Positions 8,220 to 17,354 of a stretch of 64,000 nt of DNA are shown in pieces; position 1 is the first letter of the stretch; each line of letters opens with the position of its first letter. A program made the position numbers and the translations under genes. The notes under the pieces were generated by a model. That model was not told the origin of the DNA, made no database searches, and saw nothing but the letters and a program-made list of their open reading frames with translations. Source of the stretch: Candidatus Enterococcus myersii (GTDB taxonomy: Bacteria > Bacillota > Bacilli > Lactobacillales > Enterococcaceae); contig NZ_JAFLVT010000018.1 of the NCBI RefSeq assembly GCF_017316025.1, positions 220,002 to 284,001 of the forward strand, read 5' to 3'.

Positions 8220-10589
8220 TTATTTAAACTTTACTACAGTCGCACCATTTCCACCTTGATTTGGCGGTGCAAATTCAAAGCTTTTGACACTGCGATGATT
8301 TTTCAAATAATCTGTGATACCTTGCCGCAATGCGCCTGTACCTTTACCATGAACAATGGTTACTTGCGGATAGCCCGCTAAAATGGCCGCATCTAAATAC
8401 TGATCCACTTCATTTAATGCTTCTTCATACCGCTTACCTCTTAAATCAAGTTGGGTTGCGACATGACTACTGTTATCAGAACGGACAGTGCTAACAACAC
8501 GTTGCACCGGCTCTTTTACAGGTGCGACACTTTGCAGTTCACTTTCAGGTAAGGTCATCTTCAAAATTCCCAACTGAACTTGCCAATTGTGATCGCTCAT
8601 TTTTTTGATCAAGATTCCCCTTTGACCATATGAAGCAACCAGCACCTCGTTGCCAGCTTTTAATTTTTTAGCTTGCTTGGCTTTTTGTAAGACTTTATTT
8701 TTCTTCAAATGATTATCTTCTGTTTGATGCAAATTATCTAGTTTACTGCGGGCATCAATTAACTCATGTTCTTTAACTGCCCCTTGACCTGCAGCCAATT
8801 GTTTTTTACGCAAATCAGAAATAATCACTTCTGCTTCTTCTTTAGCCTCATCAACGATTTCGTTGGCTTGTTTTTTGGCTTTGGCTAATTCTTTTTCCCG
8901 CTCTTCAAAGAAATAACTATAGGCCTCTTTTAATTCTTGTTGTAATTTAGCAGCTTCATCCACGTAATGCCGTACTTCTAGATATTCTGTTTCTGTCATT
9001 TTACGACGATTTTCTAAATCGGCAATCATTTCATTTAAATCTTGACTTTCCCCATCCATAATTTGTTTAGCTGCCGCAATAACTTGCGCATCTAGACCAA
9101 GGCGTTTTGATATTTCAAAAGCATTACTACGCCCGGGCACGCCAATTAACAAACGATAGGTGGGACTCAATGTATCAACATCAAATTCCATACTCGCATT
9201 AATCGTATTGCTCCGATTGTAGCCATAAACTTTTAATTCTGGATAATGGGTAGTCGCCATGACATAAGCAGATTTTGCGCCTAATGCATCTAGAATGGCA
9301 ATGGCTAGCGCAGCGCCTTCTTGCGGATCTGTCCCTGCTCCTAATTCATCAAATAAAACTAAACTGTCTTTGTCTACTTTGGCTAAAATTGAAACGATAT
9401 TGGTCATGTGAGAAGAAAAAGTAGACAGACTTTGCTCAATGGATTGTTCATCACCAATATCTGCAAATATCTCATGGAAAATTCCCATTTGACTGTCTTC
9501 TGCAGCGGGAATTGGTAACCCCGACTGCCCCATTAATTGCAACAACCCTAACGTTTTTAAGGTAATTGTTTTCCCACCAGTATTCGGACCCGTGATCACA
9601 ACGGCTTGGAAGTCTTTACCGATCATAATATCGTTGGCAACGACAATATCTTGATTGATTAACGGGTGACGCGCTTGTTTGAAAAAGACATGATTTTCTG
9701 AACTAATGGTTGGCACGACTGCTTTTAACTCTTTTGCAAATCGCGCTTTCGCATTCATTAAGTCAAATTTACCTAGGACAAAAGCATTGTGAAGAATCTC
9801 TTTTTGATAAGGAACCAACTCAGCTGAAAGTTCAGCTAAAATACGTTCAATCTCTTGTCGTTCATTGATTTGGTGTTGCCGTAAACGGTTGTTTGATTCA
9901 ACAATTTGTTTTGGCTCAATAAAAAGCGTTTGACCAGAAGAACTTTGGTCGTGAACAACACCGCCAAAAACACCGCGGTATTCTTGTTTAACGGGAATTA
10001 CATAACGATCATTTCGCATCGTAATAATCGTGTCACTTAAATAGCGGGCATTATTTCCACGTAAAATCCCATCCAACTGTTCTCGAATCGTTCGTTCACT
10101 TCGCCGAATGTTATTGCGGATAATTTTTAATTCTGGTGAAGCTTCATCGGTGACATAGCCATCTTCGTCAATTGCACTTTGCAAGCGTCGTGTTAGTTCT
10201 GGCATCGTTTCTAATTGGTCATTCCAATCATAAAGACGCAAAAACTCAATTTCACTATCGGCTAAATCGGCGATAAATTTTTTGACCTGTCCGGTTGTGG
10301 ATAAAACCCGCGCAATTTGCGCTAATTCACTACCATTTAAGTCTGCTCCAATTTCAATTCGCTTCATTTGCGGCCGAATATTTTCAATCTTAGGAATGGG
10401 TATTCCACCGCGTAAACGCTGGACTTTTAATCCATCTGCCGTTTCATTTAACCAACTATTGATAACCGTTTCATCAGTACTTGGGGTTAAATTTCCTAAC
10501 TCTTCTTCCCCTTGTGCTGTTTGGAGGTATTGTGCCACCATTTGTTTCACAGAAGAAAACTCTAAGGTTTCATAGATACGTTTGTTCAT
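8220..10589 (-). CDS. mutS2: Endonuclease MutS2
   Basis: A 789-residue MutS2 protein. Walker A is TGPNTGGKT near residue 330, Walker B LVLFDELGAGTDPQEG follows, a long charged coiled coil spans about 510-620, and the C-terminal Smr nuclease domain holds LDLRGKRYEEA and VTIVHGKGTGALR. MutS2 suppresses recombination and splits stalled, collided ribosomes. I start at the ATG at 10589 (MNKRIYETLEF), 7 nt after AGGTAGGTG, rather than the GTG three codons upstream. A terminator lies between cvpA and this gene. Confidence 0.94.
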   Translation of the reverse strand: MNKRIYETLEFSSVKQMVAQYLQTAQGEEELGNLTPSTDETVINSWLNETADGLKVQRLRGGIPIPKIENIRPQMKRIEIGADLNGSELAQIARVLSTTGQVKKFIADLADSEIEFLRLYDWNDQLETMPELTRRLQSAIDEDGYVTDEASPELKIIRNNIRRSERTIREQLDGILRGNNARYLSDTIITMRNDRYVIPVKQEYRGVFGGVVHDQSSSGQTLFIEPKQIVESNNRLRQHQINERQEIERILAELSAELVPYQKEILHNAFVLGKFDLMNAKARFAKELKAVVPTISSENHVFFKQARHPLINQDIVVANDIMIGKDFQAVVITGPNTGGKTITLKTLGLLQLMGQSGLPIPAAEDSQMGIFHEIFADIGDEQSIEQSLSTFSSHMTNIVSILAKVDKDSLVLFDELGAGTDPQEGAALAIAILDALGAKSAYVMATTHYPELKVYGYNRSNTINASMEFDVDTLSPTYRLLIGVPGRSNAFEISKRLGLDAQVIAAAKQIMDGESQDLNEMIADLENRRKMTETEYLEVRHYVDEAAKLQQELKEAYSYFFEEREKELAKAKKQANEIVDEAKEEAEVIISDLRKKQLAAGQGAVKEHELIDARSKLDNLHQTEDNHLKKNKVLQKAKQAKKLKAGNEVLVASYGQRGILIKKMSDHNWQVQLGILKMTLPESELQSVAPVKEPVQRVVSTVRSDNSSHVATQLDLRGKRYEEALNEVDQYLDAAILAGYPQVTIVHGKGTGALRQGITDYLKNHRSVKSFEFAPPNQGGNGATVVKFK

Positions 10590-10615
10590 TTCTTTCACCT
10601 ACCTGTTAAAATGTG

Positions 10616-10662
10616 AAAAAAACAGGCCAGTTCAGCTGCTGCCAAACACTGCCCTGTTTTTT
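10616..10662 (-). terminator. Terminator between cvpA and mutS2
   Basis: AAAAAACAGGGCAGT pairs with ACTGGCCTGTTTTTTT around the cvpA stop codon. The minus-strand U-tract is strong, so some transcription from zapA-cvpA should end here. Confidence 0.75.
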
Positions 10663-11209
10663 AAGCAAGAATACTTGTCACCCACAGATTTTTAAAAAGC
10701 CAAGACAAGATAACGGAATGTTCCACAATCATGCGGGCGGAAAAGTGATCTCGAAATATATTTTGAATTGTTGCTAAAGGAATCATCGCTAACACAAAAA
10801 GTACAAAGAAAATCACAACATAAGCTGTTAGGACATTCAACAAGCCGCCTAATACCCAATCGTAATTTTCTAATAAACGCTTAAAACGCAAATTGTTTAA
10901 AAAGACGGCAATTAAACTTGTAACTAGCCAACCAATAAACATGACTACCAAAAATGCAACTGCTGCATAATACGCCTTATCCAAATCCAAAGACTGCGTT
11001 TGGCTATAAAAAACCATTTTGGAATCTGGGGTAACAGAAGGATATGGAATGTATAGTTCCAATTTTTTTGCTAGGCCTTGGTAACTAAAACACGCCACAG
11101 CAAAAGATAAAAAATATCCTAGCGTGTATACTAATTGTAATGGCGTTCCACGGCGACCTCCAATATAAAACGCAATCACAAGTATCAGGATAATCAATAA
11201 TCCAACCAT
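10661..11209 (-). CDS. cvpA: CvpA family membrane protein
   Basis: A 182-residue protein with four predicted membrane segments (about residues 2-16, 25-45, 80-105 and 120-145). It matches the CvpA/colicin V production family (YshB in Bacillus), including the early FYIGGRRGTPLQLVYT segment. The gene order zapA-cvpA-mutS2 is conserved in Firmicutes. The exact role of Gram-positive CvpA is unsettled, with links to envelope stress and division. It starts 3 bp after zapA ends. Confidence 0.88.
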   Translation of the reverse strand: MVGLLIILILVIAFYIGGRRGTPLQLVYTLGYFLSFAVACFSYQGLAKKLELYIPYPSVTPDSKMVFYSQTQSLDLDKAYYAAVAFLVVMFIGWLVTSLIAVFLNNLRFKRLLENYDWVLGGLLNVLTAYVVIFFVLFVLAMIPLATIQNIFRDHFSARMIVEHSVILSWLFKNLWVTSILA

Positions 11210-11212
11210 CTG

Positions 11213-11662
11213 TTAGTCCTTTCTGTCTAGTGACGTCTTTTGTTTAATTTGTTCTTTTCTAGCTTCGTTTAAAATTTGTTGGGCGTGAACATGGTTTTTG
11301 ATTTTAACATCTGTTTGCCCTTGTTCCGCCAAATATTTTCGCGCTTCGCTTTCAATTGCCTCAATTCGTTTGACGCGATTTTCCAATTCGACAATTCGAA
11401 CTGTCTTCTCCCGTAGTTCTTGCACCTCTTTTTGCAGCCGCAATACTTCTGCTTGTTTGTCTACTTGGTCTGAGACTGCATTGACTGCTAATAAAATCGC
11501 AGCTTGTTCATCATTAATCTGGGGTGAAATCATCTTTATCTCACTTAGCTGTTCGTTCACAAGCTTTGTGACCAGATTCATATGCTGTGAACTCTTATTT
11601 CCAATAATCGTATAACTACGATTAGCGATCACAGCTTTATAGCGTTTGCGTTCCGCTACCAT
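11213..11662 (-). CDS. zapA: Cell division protein ZapA
   Basis: About 149 residues. The N-terminal 85 residues form the ZapA domain (KAVIANRSYTIIGNKS, then NDEQAAILLAVNAVSDQ). A coiled coil rich in Glu, Arg and Lys follows, longer than the usual ZapA of about 90 residues. ZapA bundles FtsZ filaments at mid-cell. The start at 11662 (MVAERKRYK) is preferred because GAAGGGAAGA lies upstream, while the ATG seven codons earlier has no binding site. It is divergent from rnhC. Confidence 0.85.
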   Translation of the reverse strand: MVAERKRYKAVIANRSYTIIGNKSSQHMNLVTKLVNEQLSEIKMISPQINDEQAAILLAVNAVSDQVDKQAEVLRLQKEVQELREKTVRIVELENRVKRIEAIESEARKYLAEQGQTDVKIKNHVHAQQILNEARKEQIKQKTSLDRKD

Positions 11663-11873
11663 GCTCTGTCTTCCCTTCTTCATAACTTTCAGAAAACCAA
11701 CTGCATTATTATAGCACTTTTACCACTAAAAGTTTTAGCGTCAAACTCCTGTATATTATAGGGTAAAAACGGTAAAATTTCCACGATTAGTTAAAATTCT
11801 CCTGTTTACCCTCTGCTTTTTTATATCTATGTTAAAATCTAATAGCAAATACAACATAAAAAAGGACGTTTTG

Positions 11874-12830
11874 ATGAATACAATTGTTTTAAAATTAAGT
11901 AAAATTCAACTTGATCAGTTAAAAGCGCATTATGCGCCCTTTACTGTTCCCACTAAAACTCCCTATACCTTATTTGTTGCCAAAAAAAGTGGTGTCACAA
12001 TCACCGGCTATACATCTGGTAAAGTAATGTTTCAAGGTACTAACGCTCAAAGTGAGGCTAGTAAATGGGATAACAAAAATGCGACAGTCGCAAGTAATAC
12101 AAGTAAAAAAAATACCAGCACCTCTAATGGAAAAAATAATTTACCTACTGGTGGACTGCCAAAAGATTTTGCCAAAAAAAGTATCATCGGTAGTGATGAA
12201 GTAGGCAATGGCAGTTATTTTGGTCCTTTAGTAGTCTGTGCCGTTTATGCAGCAAGTGAAAATCTAGCATACTTAAAAGAAATTGGCGTCAAAGACTCCA
12301 AAATGTTAACTGATAAAGAAATTCGGCAACTAGCGCCTAAAATTGAAGCAGTCGTTCCTTTTCAAAAATTAATTGTCACACCAAAAAAGTATAACGAAAT
12401 CCAACCAAAGTATAACGCTGTACGCATGAAAGTCGCGTTACACAATCAAGCAATTTACTTACTCCAGCAAAAAATTGCGCCTGTTAAAGAAGAAGGAATC
12501 TTAATTGATCAATTCACCTCAGAAGCAAATTATCGCAAATATTTGCAGCAGGAAAAAAATCAAGTTACTAAAAATCTCTATTTTGTAACAAAAGGGGAAC
12601 AATATCATCTGGCTGTCGCCGCTGCCTCTATTTTATGCCGGGCTAGTTTTTTAGCAGAGCTAGATGCGGCTTCAATGAAATTAGGTTTTGTTGTACCCTC
12701 AGGGGCTGGTAGTAAGTCTGATCAAGTGGCAGCAAAAATATTACAGCAAGGCGGCATCACGCTGTTAGCACAATACGCTAAACTGCATTTTGCCAATACG
12801 CAAAAAGCGCAAAAATTAGCACGCTATTAA
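11874..12830 (+). CDS. rnhC: Ribonuclease HIII
   Basis: A 318-residue type 2 RNase H of the HIII class. The first ~80 residues are the TBP-like substrate-binding domain and a Lys/Ser/Asn-rich linker follows. The catalytic domain starts at IIGSDEVGNGSYFGP with the Asp-Glu pair and has GVKDSKML for the third acidic residue. It cleaves RNA in RNA-DNA hybrids. The start at 11874 follows AAAAAGGACG. The upstream in-frame ATG at 11829 lacks a binding site. Confidence 0.93.
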   Translation: MNTIVLKLSKIQLDQLKAHYAPFTVPTKTPYTLFVAKKSGVTITGYTSGKVMFQGTNAQSEASKWDNKNATVASNTSKKNTSTSNGKNNLPTGGLPKDFAKKSIIGSDEVGNGSYFGPLVVCAVYAASENLAYLKEIGVKDSKMLTDKEIRQLAPKIEAVVPFQKLIVTPKKYNEIQPKYNAVRMKVALHNQAIYLLQQKIAPVKEEGILIDQFTSEANYRKYLQQEKNQVTKNLYFVTKGEQYHLAVAAASILCRASFLAELDAASMKLGFVVPSGAGSKSDQVAAKILQQGGITLLAQYAKLHFANTQKAQKLARY

Positions 12831-12843
12831 TACGCGAAAATAA

Positions 12844-12919
12844 TACCCGAAAAATTCACTTCCCTTGCCACCTCAATAAAAACAACAGGGCGCACTTAGG
12901 AGTAGGAATTTTTCGGGTA
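12844..12919. repeat. 14-bp inverted repeat pair after rnhC
   Basis: TACCCGAAAAATTC at 12844-12857 is an exact inverted match to GAATTTTTCGGGTA at 12906-12919, with a 48-nt loop. It sits between two convergent genes. It may be an unusual bidirectional terminator or the ends of a tiny element. Confidence 0.5.
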
Positions 12920-12940
12920 GTTTAGTTACAACGTATAAAA

Positions 12941-13300
12941 CTAGGATTTCGGACCTTTGAAAAGTTTGGAAAAATCACCTTTTTGGGTTTGAAACTTATA
13001 AAAAATATGGAACAGACCACAGGCAACCATCAACATGCCATAGTAAAAATTTCCCTGCCAAACAGCAAACGTATTTAACGTTGCAATCAGGGCTAAAATA
13101 ATAACATAGCAAACAAGGACACGAAGCATAACTCCTTTAGGTTGAATTTTATTGAAATAGGCTTCCCAAGCGCTCTGATCCATGTTGCTGACTTTACTTT
13201 TGATTTGCAAATACAACAACCAAACGCCAGTACTTAAGAACAACGCACTGTAAATTCCAACCAAAATCATGACAAATAAACTTAAAATATCACTGACCAT
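12941..13300 (-). CDS. Small four-helix membrane protein, unknown
   Basis: A 119-residue protein with three to four hydrophobic segments (about 5-30, 60-78 and 85-102) and a basic C-terminal tail (FQTQKGDFSKLFKGP). I recognise no family motif. It has a ribosome binding site (GGAAGTTTAAA) and codon use like its neighbours, so it is likely a real gene. It lies on the same strand as the downstream exporter genes, but the roughly 95-bp gaps do not prove an operon. Confidence 0.65.
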   Translation of the reverse strand: MVSDILSLFVMILVGIYSALFLSTGVWLLYLQIKSKVSNMDQSAWEAYFNKIQPKGVMLRVLVCYVIILALIATLNTFAVWQGNFYYGMLMVACGLFHIFYKFQTQKGDFSKLFKGPKS

Positions 13301-13394
13301 TTTAAACTTCCAATCTATAAAATATCCATTTCCAACAGCTAAAAATGTCTGCTACGATTTTAACACAGGGATTTAGAATGTCAAAAATTGTCCA

Positions 13395-15149
13395 TTATGT
13401 TGATAATTGGGCCGCTTGCATCTGGTACATTTGATAATAAATTCCCTCTTGTTTCACTAACGTATCATGACTGCCGCGCTCCACAATTCTCCCTTGATCT
13501 AAAACTAAAATCTCATCTGCTTCTTTAATAGTAGAAAGTCGATGGGCAATAATAAAAGTCGTCCGTCCTTTTTGCAGTACTTCCATTGCTTTTTGAATAA
13601 TTGCTTCTGTCTGGGTATCGACATGACTTGTCGCCTCATCTAAGATTAAAATTTTCGGATTAAATACCAAAGCCCTGGCAAAACTGATCAACTGTCTTTC
13701 ACCACTGGAAAAGGCCTGCCCTTTTTCTACTACCAAATGGTGAATACCATCTGGATATCGAGCAATTAAGTCCTGGGCTCCAACTTGTTTTAAAGCCGCT
13801 AAAACCATTTCATCACTAATACTTTTATCCCCCATATGAATATTACTGGCAATCGTGCCACTAAATAAATAGGGGTCTTGCATGACTATCGCCATAAAAC
13901 GCCGCAACGATTGGCGACTATAGTCGGCAATTTTTTTACCGTCAATCAAAATACCACCACTATCTGGTTCATAAAAGCGAAAAAGTAAATTTAAAATACT
14001 AGATTTGCCCGAACCAGTATGACCAACTAATGCGACAGTTTCCCCGGGTGCTGCTGTAAAATCAATATGATGCAATACCCGTTGTGTTTTCGTATACCCA
14101 AAAGATACGTCTTTAAATGCCACTGCACCTTTTTTGATTTGAATCTCATTTTCTTCTTGGCTTTCTATTTTTTCATCGGCCAATTCAAAAATTCTTGTAC
14201 CGGCCGCAAGGGATTGCTGTACACCTGCTACGGTTTGTACCATACCTTCAATGGGATCAAACAAGCGATTAATATAATCGATAAAAGCATATAAAAGCCC
14301 CGCGGAAATTGCCAACTGGCCATTTAAAAAGAAACTAGCCAGCGTTGTGATCACGAGTAAAATCGTTATATTTCGTAAAAAAGTACCCAACCCCCAAGCC
14401 GCACCTGCATCGAGTAGGAGCGCTTTTTTACCGACGTTAAACCATTTCGTAACTGTTTGACGAAACTCTTTTAACAGCTGCTTTTCTTTTTGGAAAGCTT
14501 GAATCACAGCCACGCCTTGAACAAATTCATTTAATTGACCACTGATTTGGGAAATATATTCTCGCATCGCCAAATTATATTTCGCTGCTTTTTTTGTGTA
14601 AAAGTGCTGCCACAATACTAAAACTGGCAATAAAGTTAAAAGTGCTGCCCCCAAACGGCTGTCCAATAAGAAAATCGCAATGTAGACGCCAATAATTTGA
14701 ATAACATTACTTAAAAGATTACTAATAACACTCACATAAAAACTTGAACGCAAAACTTCGGTATCGTTAGTAATACGGGCCACGATCTTTCCTGCTGGTA
14801 ATGTATCAAAATAGGCAACCGGCAGTTGGTGTAGCCGAGAAAATAGTTGATCCCGCATTTTCTTGACAATTTGATTGGCCATTTTTCGCAACTGTAAAAT
14901 ACTTACATAACGAAAAAGCGAACCTACAATATTTAACAATAAATAAAAAGCTAATAATTGAATTAATAACATGACCGGCAAATTCCCAGTGTCAAAGGCC
15001 GGTGTCATAACATTATCGATCATTCTTTTGGCAATTAAAGGCGAGATTAACTCCAAGCCTGAAGCTAGAATTAATAATAATACGCTAACGCCAAAGATTA
15101 ATTTGTGGGCTTTTAAATAGCTTAAAAGCCGCTTAATTGTTTTAAACAT
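13395..15149 (-). CDS. efrB: Heterodimeric ABC exporter, subunit with consensus ATP site (EfrB/LmrD type)
   Basis: A 584-residue half transporter: six membrane helices in residues 1-320, then an ATPase domain with Walker A LVGHTGSGKSS, signature variant FSSGERQLISFARAL, and Walker B LILDEATSHVD with the catalytic Glu present. The altered signature here and the Asp replacing Glu in the partner are the mark of heterodimeric exporters such as LmrCD and EfrAB, in which one ATP site is degenerate. The start at 15149 follows AAGGAGT. These pumps expel drugs and dyes. It is the second gene of the pair. Confidence 0.85.
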   Translation of the reverse strand: MFKTIKRLLSYLKAHKLIFGVSVLLLILASGLELISPLIAKRMIDNVMTPAFDTGNLPVMLLIQLLAFYLLLNIVGSLFRYVSILQLRKMANQIVKKMRDQLFSRLHQLPVAYFDTLPAGKIVARITNDTEVLRSSFYVSVISNLLSNVIQIIGVYIAIFLLDSRLGAALLTLLPVLVLWQHFYTKKAAKYNLAMREYISQISGQLNEFVQGVAVIQAFQKEKQLLKEFRQTVTKWFNVGKKALLLDAGAAWGLGTFLRNITILLVITTLASFFLNGQLAISAGLLYAFIDYINRLFDPIEGMVQTVAGVQQSLAAGTRIFELADEKIESQEENEIQIKKGAVAFKDVSFGYTKTQRVLHHIDFTAAPGETVALVGHTGSGKSSILNLLFRFYEPDSGGILIDGKKIADYSRQSLRRFMAIVMQDPYLFSGTIASNIHMGDKSISDEMVLAALKQVGAQDLIARYPDGIHHLVVEKGQAFSSGERQLISFARALVFNPKILILDEATSHVDTQTEAIIQKAMEVLQKGRTTFIIAHRLSTIKEADEILVLDQGRIVERGSHDTLVKQEGIYYQMYQMQAAQLST

Positions 15150-15200
15150 TTTTTTACTCCTTAACAAACAACTTGAGACAAAATCCCCCCTGAGGGTTTT

Positions 15201-16934
15201 TTATTTTTCTTGCAACTGTTGATGATAGTATTGTTCTTGGTACCAGCCAGCTGTTTTAATCAATTCCTGGTGCGTCCCTTTTTGAATGATGTTGCCATCT
15301 TCTAAGACAATAATTTGATCAGCAGACGTAATAGCTGACAAACGATGGGTGACAATAATGGAAGTGCGATTTTTTTGGAGAAGTTTGAGCTGGTTAATAA
15401 TCGCCTGCTCCGTTTTGGCATCCACGGCTGAAAGCGCATCATCTAACAACAAAACCTCACTGTGGCGCAAAAAGGCCCGGGCCAAAGATAACCGCTGCTT
15501 TTGCCCGCCAGATAATGAAACACCTTTTTCTCCAATCAGTGTCTCCAATTGTAACGGCATTTTTTCAACATCTTGGGCTAATGATGCACTAGCTAAAGCT
15601 TGCCATAATTCCTCTTGTGTCGCATCTTCTTTACCAAAAAGTAAATTTTCTTTGATCGTCCGGGAAAACAACGTATGCTCTTGAGGAACTTCGGCAAATT
15701 GCTTTCTAACAGCTGCTGTATCAAAAGCTGTTAAAGGCACATTGTTTAATTGCGGAACTTGATCTGAATATGGGTAGCGATGGAGCAACTGTCGCAGCAA
15801 GGTAGTTTTGCCACTACCAGTTTTTCCCACAATCCCAACAATTTGACCTTTTTTTATCGTGAGATCAATATGCTGTAAAACTTTATTAGAACTAGAGGGA
15901 TAGGAAAAATCATAATTTTCAAAAGTGATTTTTGCAACTGCTGGCAGCATTTTGGTTCCGGCTTGTTCCAAATCATCTTGTGTTTGCAAAACTTCATTGA
16001 TTCGTCGCCAAGATGCTGCCCCTTGTTGCATCACATTTACCAGATCTCCAGCAGAAATCATGGGCCAAACAATCATGGTTAAATACACTTGAAAAGAAAC
16101 CATGGCACCAACTGTGATTTGCTGTTTTTGAACCATGAAGGCCCCAACACCAAAACTTGTGACAAAACTAATGGCTAAGATAATCGTAATCAAAGGACCA
16201 AAGCGAGAATCTAGTTCTGAAACGCGATTGTTTTTTTCTTTAACGACTGTCGTTTTCGCTTCAAAAGCTTGGCGCGTTTCTTCTTCTAAGCCAAAAGCCC
16301 GCACCACGCGAATGCCATCGATGATTTCTAACACTTCACTATTCAAATCAGAAACCGCATTTTGAGCTTCCGTAAAAAGACGATCGACCTTTGAACCCCA
16401 TTTAAAAATATAATAGGCTAAAATCGGCATCGGCAATAACGCAATTATGGTTAAAACTGCTGAGACTGTCGTTGCCATCATCAATAAAATAAAGCCCAAA
16501 AATAAACTCGTATTCATAAATACCATTAACCCATAACCAACAGTCATCCCCATCACTTGAACATCATCACTAGAACGAGTCATTAAATCGCCCGTGCGAA
16601 AACGTTCATAAAACGGTGCCCCCATTTTTAGAAAATGCGCCATCAATTGCTCCCGCAAACTTTTTTGCAAATCATAAGACCCGATAAACAAGCGATAGGT
16701 CCAAGTAAAGTCCGCCAAATAGCACATGATAATCGTTAACGCAAAGAGTCCACCGTATTGCAGCAATAACGCAAATGTCAGTGTCTTTTGGATAATGGCA
16801 TCAATAAACAAGCGAATAATATAAGTTGGTACAACAGCTAACGCGCTGTTAATAATCATAAAGAACAAAACGACAGCGTAACGCTTTTTATGTTCTTTAA
16901 TATATGTGAATAAATGCTTTAAAACGTATTTCAT
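15201..16934 (-). CDS. efrA: Heterodimeric ABC exporter, subunit with degenerate ATP site (EfrA/LmrC type)
   Basis: A 577-residue half transporter with six N-terminal membrane helices and a C-terminal ATPase: Walker A IVGKTGSGKTT, intact signature LSGGQKQRLSLARA, and Walker B VLLLDDALSAVD. Asp replaces the catalytic Glu, so the site built on this Walker B should hydrolyse poorly. It pairs with the next gene, whose Glu is intact and whose signature is altered. The start at 16934 follows TTGGAGGTT. Substrate cannot be read from sequence; the family exports multiple drugs. Confidence 0.85.
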   Translation of the reverse strand: MKYVLKHLFTYIKEHKKRYAVVLFFMIINSALAVVPTYIIRLFIDAIIQKTLTFALLLQYGGLFALTIIMCYLADFTWTYRLFIGSYDLQKSLREQLMAHFLKMGAPFYERFRTGDLMTRSSDDVQVMGMTVGYGLMVFMNTSLFLGFILLMMATTVSAVLTIIALLPMPILAYYIFKWGSKVDRLFTEAQNAVSDLNSEVLEIIDGIRVVRAFGLEEETRQAFEAKTTVVKEKNNRVSELDSRFGPLITIILAISFVTSFGVGAFMVQKQQITVGAMVSFQVYLTMIVWPMISAGDLVNVMQQGAASWRRINEVLQTQDDLEQAGTKMLPAVAKITFENYDFSYPSSSNKVLQHIDLTIKKGQIVGIVGKTGSGKTTLLRQLLHRYPYSDQVPQLNNVPLTAFDTAAVRKQFAEVPQEHTLFSRTIKENLLFGKEDATQEELWQALASASLAQDVEKMPLQLETLIGEKGVSLSGGQKQRLSLARAFLRHSEVLLLDDALSAVDAKTEQAIINQLKLLQKNRTSIIVTHRLSAITSADQIIVLEDGNIIQKGTHQELIKTAGWYQEQYYHQQLQEK

Positions 16935-17030
16935 AATAACCTCCAAAATAAAAGAAATCCTTGCCTGTTTTTATTATAAAAGCTAGGTAAAATCTTCTGG
17001 CAAGATATAGCTTTTATCATTTTTGCGCGC

Positions 17031-17071
17031 AAAAAAGACTCTACCCGAGTATAAAACCCAAGGCAGAGTCT
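17031..17071 (-). terminator. Terminator of the 26-codon peptide gene
   Basis: On the minus strand AGACTCTGCC pairs with the GGGTAGAGTCT arm, followed by TTTTTT. It lies 27 bp after the stop of the small frame at 17098-17178 and upstream of the exporter operon, so it closes an independent short transcript. Confidence 0.75.
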
Positions 17072-17097
17072 GACTGTTAATTCAGCATACTATTGCA

Positions 17098-17178
17098 CTA
17101 ATTGGAAATATCATACGGGAGTAAGGAAATATTTGCGATGAATGAATGGAATTTTAGTTCGTTTAATGTAATCATCAT
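17098..17178 (-). CDS. 26-residue peptide, putative
   Basis: An ATG ATG start at 17178 has a near-perfect ribosome binding site (AAGGAGGAAGC). The frame codes for 26 residues beginning MMITLNELKFHSF and ending LLPYDISN, followed by TAG and a strong terminator. It has no signal peptide or Cys. It could be a leader peptide, a regulatory peptide or the readout of a small RNA. It lies in an otherwise empty 420-bp gap between an amino-acid transporter and the drug exporter. Confidence 0.5.
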   Translation of the reverse strand: MMITLNELKFHSFIANISLLPYDISN

Positions 17179-17199
17179 GCTTCCTCCTTCCCAATTTTT

Positions 17200-17215
17200 T
17201 TGTAAACGTTACCCA
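17200..17215 (+). promoter_or_regulatory. cre-like operator
   Basis: TTGTAAACGTTACCCA matches the catabolite-responsive element consensus except at the last position. It lies just upstream of the ribosome binding site of the 26-codon frame, where CcpA or another LacI-type protein could act on that short transcript. Confidence 0.4.
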
Positions 17216-17354
17216 AAGGATAACAGGTTACAAAAAAATGCACAAGTATTTTTTTCATAATTATTTAAATATATGCATTTTTCTGTACATTTAATCATCC
17301 TTTTACAGTAATCTTGAATAGCCAAAAAAAACTATCCCCTCACTACCTTTTGGC

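Noticed and set aside
17272..17354. Terminator after the amino-acid permease
   Set aside because: There is a T-run (TTTTTTTT) on the minus strand, but no convincing stem next to it; the ATAGCC/GGCTAT pairing spans too long a loop and overlaps the coding end.
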